Source: Cetobacterium sp. UBA6069
GTDB taxonomy: Bacteria > Fusobacteriota > Fusobacteriia > Fusobacteriales > Fusobacteriaceae
Assembly: GCA_002428805.1 (NCBI GenBank)
Contig: DIXX01000044.1
Coordinates: forward strand, 1,764 to 8,511
Reading direction: 5' to 3'
Length of the DNA: 6,748 nucleotides
Numbering within the stretch: position 1 is the stretch's first letter; every line of letters starts with the position of its first letter. This document shows positions 1-6,500 of the stretch, in pieces. The notes below the pieces were generated by a model, which was given only the letters and a program-made list of their open reading frames with translations, made no database searches and was not told the origin of the DNA. Both the position numbers and the translations under genes were made by a program.

Positions 1-13
1 AAAATACTACCCC

Positions 14-44
14 AAAAGAAAAGGCATACCAAAAATGGTATGCC
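14..44 (-). terminator. Intrinsic terminator, minus strand
   Basis: A perfect 8-bp stem, GGCATACC (23-30) with GGTATGCC (37-44), has a 6-nt loop. Read on the minus strand it is followed by TTTTCTTTT (complement of 14-22). The plus-strand reading lacks a T-tract, so this is a leftward terminator. It closes the 14-180 RNA and probably also catches read-through from the transporter gene at 234-1733, which has no hairpin of its own. No antiterminator partner for the stem was found. Confidence 0.8.
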
Positions 45-180
45 GTAGAGAACTTAACTAAGTTAATAAGCGTATTGTTATGGCAGCGTCACAATACTTA
101 ATTCACAGGATCATAACATCTACGCCGTCGGCCTTAGGCTCCGTATATGGAAGTGAACTAACCTCTATTTTGTTTTATTA
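14..180 (-). ncRNA. Unclassified structured RNA (sRNA or riboswitch-like leader)
   Basis: A strong promoter and an intrinsic terminator bracket about 167 nt of minus-strand RNA with no usable reading frame. Its start is predicted near 180. By hand it folds into four helices. P1 pairs 163-167 with 46-50. P2 pairs 153-161 with 98-106 (9 bp, one G-U). P3 pairs 91-97 with 72-78 (7 bp, 12-nt loop). P4 pairs 60-64 with 51-55. P2 abuts P3 and P4 abuts P1, as in a four-way junction. The P3 loop (84-89) could also pair with 122-127 inside the P2 arm (6 bp, one G-U), like a kissing loop. I found no signature of the lysine, M-box, SAM-I, TPP, FMN, cobalamin, glycine, T-box, tmRNA, RNase P or SRP RNA classes. 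It may be a free-standing small RNA (6S-like size) or the leader of a gene left of the window. The promoter and terminator are seen; the function is unknown. Confidence 0.5.
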
Positions 181-186
181 GATGTG

Positions 187-216
187 AGTATACTATATAA
201 TCACTCTAGTTGTCAA
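187..216 (-). promoter_or_regulatory. Strong sigma70-type promoter for the 14-180 RNA
   Basis: On the minus strand the -35 box TTGACA (211-216) and the -10 box TATACT (187-192) are separated by 18 nt. The -35 is a perfect consensus and the -10 differs at one base. The 20 or so bases upstream (217-238) are purely A/T, resembling an UP element as found at stable-RNA promoters. Transcription should start near 180 and run leftward, away from the transporter gene's stop codon at 234. Confidence 0.75.
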
Positions 217-233
217 TTTTTTTATTTTTAAAT

Positions 234-1733
234 TTATTGAAGATTGATTAAAACTCCAATAACCATGAAGATTGAACCTAGAAGGAATAACACTCCTTGG
301 AACTTAATTTGTAACTTTGCCCAAACTCCCCACTCAATTTTAGCAATTCCTAAAATCGCCATCAGAATTCCAGAAGTTGGAACGAACATATTTGTAAATC
401 CATCTCCTAGTTGGAAAGCAAGTACAGCAACTTGTCTAGGAACTCCAACTAAGTCAGCTAGAGGCGCCATTATTGGCATCGTAAGTGCAGCTTGTCCAGA
501 TCCAGATACAACAAAGAAGTTGAATGTAGATTGGAAGAAGTACATTGCGATTGCTGATACAGAAGCGTGTAGTTGACTTAGAACTCCAGCCACTGAGTTA
601 AGAACAGTGTTTAAAACTGTAGGTGTTCCAGCATCTACTCCACCAAGAACTAAAACAATTCCTTTTGCCATTCCAACAACTAAAGCAGCTCCGATTAACT
701 CTTCTGCTCCTTTTCTGAAAGATATAGCGATATCATTTACTGTCATATTGTTTAAGTTGAATATAACTCCAATTATTCCAGAGATAATACCCATAATTGT
801 GAATTGAGCAGCGATTTCAGGAAGGTAGTAACCATGTAATACAACTCCCCAAACAATCCAAGACATCCCTAAGAATATAGTTAAGAATACTAATTTATGT
901 CCAAACTTGAATTCTAAATCCTCTGCTTCATCAGCTTTGAAGTCATCTCTAAAGAATTTATCAGTCTCATAAGAGATAGATAACTCAGGGTTAGCTTTAA
1001 CTTTCTTAGCATAGTTCATAGTGTAAACAATTCCAAATGTCGTAAAGAATATCCACATAGCTATTCTAAACATAGCACCAGAAAGTACAGGAACTCCTGC
1101 AACCCCTTGAGCTATAGCCACACTGAATGGATTCATCCAAGAAGTAGCAAAACCAATTTGAGTTGAGATGTAGCACATAAAGATTCCAGTGATAGAGTCA
1201 TATCCCATTCCAACAACGATAGGAATTAAGATCATAGCAAACGGGATAGCTTCCTCTCCCATACCAAATACAGCTCCACCTAAAGAGAACAGTAGGAACA
1301 CTAGAGGAATTAATAGTACCTCAGATCCTTTTGTCTTCTTTATCATATTTAGGATTCCAGCTTCAACAGCCTTAGTTTTTAAAATAATACCGAAAGCTCC
1401 ACCTGTAATCAGGATGAAAGCGATAATTCCAACAGCAGTTCCCCACTTATCTCCACTAACAAGACCTTCGAAGATATAGTTAGTTATACTCATATCTCCA
1501 CCAGCAGCAAAAATAGGAACACCTTTAATAAGTGGCTTTCCAAGCTCATCTAAAGCATAGGCAAAACTTCCAGGAACAGGAACAGTTCTAGTTTTCATAC
1601 CAGCTTCAGTAGCGTATTGAATTTTTTCCATAGTAAAGCTTCCAACTGGGATAAGATACGTCAGTATAGCAGCAAAAATAACTACGAAAAAGATGATGAC
1701 ATAGGTATCAGGTATTCTGATTTTTTTCTTCAT
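234..1733 (-). CDS. YfcC/DcuC-family membrane carrier (probable amino acid/peptide transporter)
   Basis: This is a 499-residue polytopic inner-membrane protein of the C4-dicarboxylate anaerobic carrier-like superfamily, closest by eye to the YfcC type often named putative basic amino acid antiporter. The N-terminus (IPDTYVIIFFVV, 7-18) leads into TM1, ending LIPVGSF (27-33). Further hydrophobic blocks lie at about 98-127, 138-175, 180-200, 218-240, 280-302, 308-326, 346-364, 389-409 and 478-497. Family motifs are FGMGEE (156-161), SWMNPFSVAIAQGVAGVP (198-215), and the conserved C-terminal block SGSGQAALTMPIMAPLAD (410-427), RQ (433-434), FQLGDGFTN (440-448), PTSG (452-455). A charged cytoplasmic loop spans about 241-278. 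The ATG at 1731-1733 follows AGAAGGAGA (complement of 1741-1749) at normal spacing. Length matches the family. Substrate and direction of transport are not readable from sequence, and annotations in this family vary between arginine/ornithine exchange, peptides and dicarboxylates. Confidence 0.9.
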   Translation of the reverse strand: MKKKIRIPDTYVIIFFVVIFAAILTYLIPVGSFTMEKIQYATEAGMKTRTVPVPGSFAYALDELGKPLIKGVPIFAAGGDMSITNYIFEGLVSGDKWGTAVGIIAFILITGGAFGIILKTKAVEAGILNMIKKTKGSEVLLIPLVFLLFSLGGAVFGMGEEAIPFAMILIPIVVGMGYDSITGIFMCYISTQIGFATSWMNPFSVAIAQGVAGVPVLSGAMFRIAMWIFFTTFGIVYTMNYAKKVKANPELSISYETDKFFRDDFKADEAEDLEFKFGHKLVFLTIFLGMSWIVWGVVLHGYYLPEIAAQFTIMGIISGIIGVIFNLNNMTVNDIAISFRKGAEELIGAALVVGMAKGIVLVLGGVDAGTPTVLNTVLNSVAGVLSQLHASVSAIAMYFFQSTFNFFVVSGSGQAALTMPIMAPLADLVGVPRQVAVLAFQLGDGFTNMFVPTSGILMAILGIAKIEWGVWAKLQIKFQGVLFLLGSIFMVIGVLINLQ

Positions 1734-1783
1734 TTTACATTCTCCTTCTAAAAATTATGTATATTTTTTTGTTTTTCTGAGAA

Positions 1784-1813
1784 AGTATACTACAGATTAA
1801 TGCTAAGTGTCAA
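1784..1813 (-). promoter_or_regulatory. Promoter of the YfcC-type carrier gene
   Basis: On the minus strand TTGACA (1808-1813) and TATACT (1784-1789) are 18 nt apart. These are exactly the same boxes and spacing as at 187-216. The predicted start is near 1777, giving a leader of about 44 nt before the ATG, with the AGAAGGAGA ribosome site at 1741-1749. Confidence 0.75.
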
Positions 1814-1816
1814 TCT

Positions 1817-1920
1817 AAAAAAGACAGCTTATTGTCCTTTTTTTTAGTATCAAAGTATTTTATTTTAATAAAGTTCTTTTACAAAGAACAAAAGTACTAA
1901 AAAACAGTAAAAAAACTGTT
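1817..1920. repeat. Cluster of inverted repeats in the divergent intergenic region
   Basis: Four inverted repeats lie between the two transporter promoters. (a) GACA 1823-1826 with TGTC 1833-1836, flanked by A6 and T8, is a weak terminator-like hairpin. (b) TTTTTTAGTA 1840-1849 with TACTAAAAAA 1895-1904 is a perfect 10-bp pair 45 nt apart. (c) Inside it, GTTCTTT 1873-1879 pairs with AAAGAAC 1883-1889 (7 bp, 3-nt loop). (d) AACAGT 1903-1908 with ACTGTT 1915-1920 (6-nt loop) reaches the proposed -35 box of the rightward gene. Operator sites are plausible, but in such AT-rich DNA some of these may be chance. Confidence 0.45.
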
Positions 1921-1947
1921 GTATTTTAATTTTTTATATGTTATTAT
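1919..1947 (+). promoter_or_regulatory. Candidate promoter of the NSS transporter gene
   Basis: TTGTAT (1919-1924) and TATTAT (1942-1947) are spaced by 17 nt. Transcription would start near 1954, leaving a leader of about 36 nt. The boxes are weaker than those of the leftward gene, and the inverted repeat at 1903-1920 overlaps the -35, so regulation there is possible. The AT-rich context allows other choices. Confidence 0.5.
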
Positions 1948-1989
1948 CTTTAAAAATAAAAAATAATTTTCAAAAGGACGGTGATAATT

Positions 1990-3414
1990 ATGAGTAACGA
2001 AAGAGGTAATTGGGGATCGAGTGTTGGATTTGTATTGGCAGCTGCAGGGTCAGCTATTGGACTTGGAAATTTATGGAAGTTTCCATATTTAGCAGGAAAG
2101 AATGGTGGAGGAGCATTTGTATTGGTGTATCTAACACTGATAGTAATACTAGGATTCTCTTTAATGCTAGGAGAGATGGCTATAGGTAGAAGAGGAAAAT
2201 CGGATGCCTTCGGTTCATACAACAACATTAAAAAAGGTTGGGGATTCATAGGAATATTTGGAATTTTATGTTGCTTCATTATCTACTCTTACTATGTAGT
2301 TATCGCTGGGTGGATTGTAAAATATATCGGTATGTTTATTAGAGGAGGATTAACAGAGGATCCAGTGACAACATTTGGAAACTTTATCTCTTCTGGAACA
2401 TCACCTATAGTATATAGCTTCATTGTAGTAATTGTAACGGCATTAATTGTTTTAAAAGGTGTATCTGGTGGAATTGAAAAAGCAAGTAAAATAATGATGC
2501 CTGTATTGTTCATATTTATGCTAGTTATTGTTGCAAGATCGGTAACTCTTCCAAATGCAATGGAAGGAATAAAATATTTCCTTAAGCCTGATTTCTCACA
2601 GATAACTCCTTCAGTTGTAATAGCAGCTTTAGGACAGGTATTTTTCTCACTAAGTTTAGGTATGGGTGCTATGATAACTTATGGTAGTTACTTACCTAAG
2701 GATACAAACCTTGTAAAAAGTGCGTTATGTATCCCAGTGCTAGATACACTTATTGCTTTATTAGCAGGACTTGCCATCCTACCAGCAGTTTTCTCGTTTG
2801 GATTAGAGCCAACAGCTGGACCAGGATTAATCTTTATAACTTTACCAAAAGTATTTGCTTCAATGCCTTTTGGAAATGTATTTGGAATTATATTCTTCCT
2901 ATTAGTTTTATTTGCTGCACTTACATCAACTATCTCTTTACTAGAGGTTGTAGTATCGTTTGTTGTGGATCAAATGAAATTAGATAGAAAAAAAGCTACA
3001 ATTTTAGTAAGTGCTTTAATAGCAGGATTTGCAATTCCAAACTCACATTCGTTTGGACCAATGGCAGATTTAAACGTATTCTTTGGAATGAACTTCTTTG
3101 ATTTCTTAGGATACTTAACAGATAATATTTTACTTCCGGTTGGAGGACTTATGCTTTGTGTATTTGTTGGATTTATCTGGGATAAAGAGGATCTTAAAAA
3201 TGAGATTACAAACAATGGTGAGGTTTCATTCCCACTATTCTCAGCTTGGATGATTGGAGTTAAATACTTAGGAATCCAACTGTTATCACTGATTTTACTT
3301 GGAGCAGTAGGGGTTGTAGGAAAAGGTATAAACTACTCACTGATCGCAATCTTTATGTTACAAGTTTTATTCGATGTGTTAGAGAATAAAAAGAAATCTA
3401 AATCAGCAGCTTAA
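1990..3414 (+). CDS. Sodium-dependent amino acid transporter, NSS/SNF family
   Basis: This 474-residue inner-membrane symporter belongs to the neurotransmitter:sodium symporter family (LeuT fold), coupling sodium entry to uptake of probably a hydrophobic or aromatic amino acid. TM1 carries the signature GSAIGLGNLWKFPY (20-33). A22 and N27 match LeuT sodium-site residues, and K30 stands where LeuT has gate residue R30. KNGGGAF (37-43) follows. TM3 has SYYVVIAGW (100-108), with Y102 as the likely substrate-site tyrosine. TM6 contains FFSLSLGMGAMITYGSY (218-234). TM8 has FAALTSTIS (308-316), with T312 and S313 matching the LeuT Na2 site. D252 in TM7 may play the role of the acidic residue of chloride-independent bacterial members; my alignment there is approximate. 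About 11 membrane segments are clear and 448-464 could be a twelfth. The ATG at 1990 is preferred over GTG 1981, which lies only 2 nt after AAGGA (1974-1978). Substrate unknown. Confidence 0.93.
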   Translation: MSNERGNWGSSVGFVLAAAGSAIGLGNLWKFPYLAGKNGGGAFVLVYLTLIVILGFSLMLGEMAIGRRGKSDAFGSYNNIKKGWGFIGIFGILCCFIIYSYYVVIAGWIVKYIGMFIRGGLTEDPVTTFGNFISSGTSPIVYSFIVVIVTALIVLKGVSGGIEKASKIMMPVLFIFMLVIVARSVTLPNAMEGIKYFLKPDFSQITPSVVIAALGQVFFSLSLGMGAMITYGSYLPKDTNLVKSALCIPVLDTLIALLAGLAILPAVFSFGLEPTAGPGLIFITLPKVFASMPFGNVFGIIFFLLVLFAALTSTISLLEVVVSFVVDQMKLDRKKATILVSALIAGFAIPNSHSFGPMADLNVFFGMNFFDFLGYLTDNILLPVGGLMLCVFVGFIWDKEDLKNEITNNGEVSFPLFSAWMIGVKYLGIQLLSLILLGAVGVVGKGINYSLIAIFMLQVLFDVLENKKKSKSAA

Positions 3415-3440
3415 AAGAAATTAGAATAATTCTTCTATTA

Positions 3441-3470
3441 AAAGATGTAGTTTTTTAGCTACATCTTTTT
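3441..3470 (+). terminator. Intrinsic terminator after the NSS gene
   Basis: AAAGATGTAG (3441-3450) pairs perfectly with CTACATCTTT (3459-3468) around an 8-nt T-rich loop, and T residues continue to 3470. It begins 27 nt after the stop codon and separates the transporter from the downstream repeat-protein gene. Confidence 0.88.
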
Positions 3471-3490
3471 TGTATTTTCTCTTTCAAAAA

Positions 3491-3508
3491 TGTTATACTA
3501 AGTATACT
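3491..3508 (+). promoter_or_regulatory. Extended -10 promoter of the repeat-protein gene, within a palindrome
   Basis: TGTTATACT (3491-3499) is an extended -10 element (TG, one base, TATACT). A second TATACT lies at 3503-3508. A weak -35, TGTATT (3471-3476), sits 17 nt upstream of the first box. The two boxes overlap the 13-nt inverted repeat TATACTAAGTATA (3494-3506), which could be an operator. The predicted start is near 3506, and the ribosome site TAAGGAG (3515-3521) precedes the ATG at 3528 by 6 nt. Confidence 0.6.
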
Positions 3509-3527
3509 AAACAATAAGGAGCAAGAC

Positions 3528-3596
3528 ATGAGAAGAGTGCTATTTTTATTTAAAATATCAATAATTTTAATAGTTCTACTAGAGAGTCTCTACGCT
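3528..3596 (+). other. Signal peptide of the repeat protein
   Basis: Residues 1-23 have a basic start (R2, R3, K9), a hydrophobic core (10-18) and a small residue, A23, before E24-D25 of the mature chain. No lipobox cysteine is present, so signal peptidase I processing is expected. K9 inside the early hydrophobic run and L at position -3 make the cleavage site slightly atypical. Confidence 0.75.
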
Positions 3597-6500
3597 GAGG
3601 ATATAGATCCTTTAAAGGAGTTCACCTACGATATAGTAGTTGAAAACTATACTCAAAATATCAAAAAAGATATTAGGGTAAAAAATAATTTAAATGAGTT
3701 ACGTGGAGTTTTAGCCAATAACGGTGAAAACTTTTTAGATATAGAGGGTGCTGCTTTTAAATCTTGGGAGATATACAGAGATGGTGAAAAGTTAAGTGTT
3801 GGAGATAGAGATGTTTTAGATGATACAATTTTAGAACTTCTTCAAAATGAGGTAGTAAAATATAAAATTGTAGCAAAGCCAAATGAGAAGTTACTCGGAC
3901 AAAAATTAAAAAATGAGGTAGTAATTTACGAGGGCGGACAGATATCAGAAAAGTTAAGTTATGAGAATGAGGTTTTAAAATCAAAACCAAAAATCAAAAG
4001 AGAGATAGATTCAGAGAGTTACACTTTAGGTGGGTATTTAACTTACAAACTAACAGTTGAACCGGATAGTTCGGGGTATCTGAATAACTATATTGTTAAT
4101 GAGCATATACAGGATATCTTAGTTCCAACTTTAAACGGGAAAGATGAACCTTTTTTAAAAGATATAGAGATTAAAACAAATCAGAAAACATCTGGAGCGG
4201 GTGTGGATATTCCGAGTGGAGAGCGTTTAATATATGAAGTTAAAGGGCGTGTAAATGATAAAGTTTTAGGAGATGTAACCTATAAAGAGTTAACTATAAA
4301 AAGTCCACCTCCGAATATAAAGGCTAGGATTTTAAACTCTGGAAAATATTCTCCAGGAAGACTTTATACCTATGAAGTTGAGATTGAAAATTCTGGACTT
4401 GGAAATGCTGAAGCCGTTCCAATTCGAGCTTTTATGAAAAAGAGTCTGGCTCGGGATTGGAATGAGGAGATGTCACCGGCATTTTTAAATGCTCAAGATA
4501 TAAATGAAAAAGTGAATATTGGTGCTGGAAAAAAGATTTTTAAAAAATATTCAGTGACAATATCAGATTTTCTGATAGGTGATGTGTATTTGGATTTTGT
4601 AATTAATAGTCATACGTACAACAATAAAATAGAATCACATTCACCAGAACCATATATAAGTAGAAAAGTAGAGAGATACCTAGATAAAACAGGAAAGAAA
4701 AAAATAGACTACTATACACCAGAAGGATATATAGAGTATCTTTTTAGAGTTGAGAACCGTGGAAAAGGTATTTTAAAAGGGTATGATTTAGATCCAAGTA
4801 TAGATGAGATTAAAACAAAATCTTCCACTGGAGATGAAATTTTGGCTTTTAGTAGAAGTGAGACCAAAAATGTTTTAGAGCGAGGAGAGGGAGCTCGTTT
4901 ATTACCTGGAGGATTTACAGAGTACAGAGTTCTAGGAAAAGTTAGTAAAGACGCTGTAGGAGATATAAAAAAAGATGATATAGTTTCAAAGATGATGAGT
5001 AGTGATGTAGCTCACACGTTTTCAGTTTCGAATAAAAACTATAAGCCTGGAGAGAGTATAGAATATGTTGTAAGCTTAAAAAACAGTGGACTTGGAACGG
5101 CTTATGGAGTTCAGCATAAATTGGGAATAGATTCAGCTAAAGTTAAACAGTCTGGAATGCAGGATAGAGAGGTGAACCCTTTTAAAAATGTTGAAAAGAT
5201 AGAGCAGTTTCCAACTATATACCCAGGTCAGGAGTTTAAATACACATTTAAAGGAGTTACTAAAAACAATATTTTTGAGAACATAGAAGTCGATTCTATT
5301 TATGGTGAAGATAAAAAATCTACCTTAGTTGAAGCTCTTCCGGGAAAGTTGGAGTTTACGAACTCTTTAAAAAGTGTAAATGGAAAGATGATGAACGGAA
5401 CCTTAAAATATAAACCTGGAGATATGGTAACATATGAAATTCAACTAAAAAATATAGGAGAGGGCTTTTTAAGCGGTGTTTCTATAAAAAGTAATATCGA
5501 TGAGATTAAAGCGTTTATGGCTGGGTCAGATGTGAAGGAAAAAGCACTTGAAAATATAGAGATATCGGTAAAAAGTAGTGACCCAAGAACAGTTATAACT
5601 TCTGAGATGGGAGACAATTTAAATCATATACGAAAAAAAATAGATTTCGCTCCGAAGAGTAGTATAACTTTTCATATTTCAGGAGTTGTTTCTGATAAAA
5701 CTTTAGGAACTTTGAGTGGCCTAGTTTTCAAAGTGAATGGTATCACTAAAACATCAGAGGAACTTTCGGGTTTTGGAGGCTCTGTAACTGGAGAGAAGAT
5801 TCTACTTCAACCAGAAAATGGAGTATACAAACCTGGAGATAAATTGAAATATATGCTTACTATTAAAAATAGTGGTGATGGATATGGTAGGTATATTCCG
5901 ATAGAGGATTTGTTATCAGAGGTTAGAACTGAAAAAGAGGGAAAGCGTTATGGGCGAGCTTTTAGTAATTGGAAGGTAACTTATTTAGGGGCTCGTGATG
6001 AATCTTCAAGATTTAAGAAGTACACCTATTTAAAAAATGAGGTGTTGGGTCGAGAGGATTTAAACACAAAGGTGGATATAGGTCCTGGAGTTGAGATAGA
6101 GTTTTTGATAGAAGCGGATATAGATGAAGATGCGATAGGAGTTATTGAAAGTAAGGCTAAAATAGCTGGTGGAACAACTGATGGCCAAACTATATTTTTA
6201 AAACCTATCTCTGAATACTCAGAAGAGGAAAAAGTTGAGCAGGGGATTCGTGTGAAGCTCAGTTCGACGAAAAGTGAATTGAAAATAGGAGAAGTTGTGG
6301 GTTTTACCGTAAATGTTGAAAATCGTGACAATAAAACTTATGAAAACCTATCTTTAAAAAATATAACTCCAAAAGGTTTTAGATATTTAGAGGATGAAGT
6401 AGAAAATTTTTCCTTGGTTGCAGATCAAAAATACACTAAGACGTTTTATATGAAAGCGACGGTTGGAGCAAGTATTGGAAAAAATATTTTTCAAACCTCT

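Noticed and set aside
14..180. Assignment of the minus-strand RNA to the lysine riboswitch, M-box or a T-box
   Set aside because: It shares only short resemblances (an AGAGG-like P1, a CCTGTGAA stretch). It is too short for the lysine class, lacks the M-box core and lacks the T-box sequence.
244..1479. Plus-strand open frames at 244-576, 607-807 and 1189-1479
   Set aside because: They are antisense to the well-supported carrier gene, have low-complexity Pro/Ile/Thr-rich products and lack ribosome sites.
1734..1749. ATG-TAA start-stop (minus strand, 1735-1740) between the ribosome site and the carrier's ATG
   Set aside because: The ATG is only 1 nt from AGGAG, too close for initiation, so it is probably a chance part of the spacer.
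1823..1845. Hairpin plus T-run as a true terminator
   Set aside because: The stem is only 4 bp with a bulge, and it lies upstream of both promoters with no transcript known to need stopping. It is kept only as part of the inverted-repeat cluster.
1981..1989. GTG at 1981 as the start of the NSS gene
   Set aside because: AAGGA at 1974-1978 would be only 2 nt away. ATG 1990 gives the usual family N-terminus and the LeuT residue numbering.
1950..3215. Open frames at 1950-2279 (-), 2292-2513 (-), 2727-2987 (+) and 2970-3215 (-)
   Set aside because: They are out-of-frame or antisense shadows of the NSS transporter, whose motifs are unmistakable.
3757..6331. Minus-strand open frames at 3757-3990 and 6026-6331
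   Set aside because: They are antisense to the continuous repeat-protein frame, with no ribosome site and no recognisable domain.
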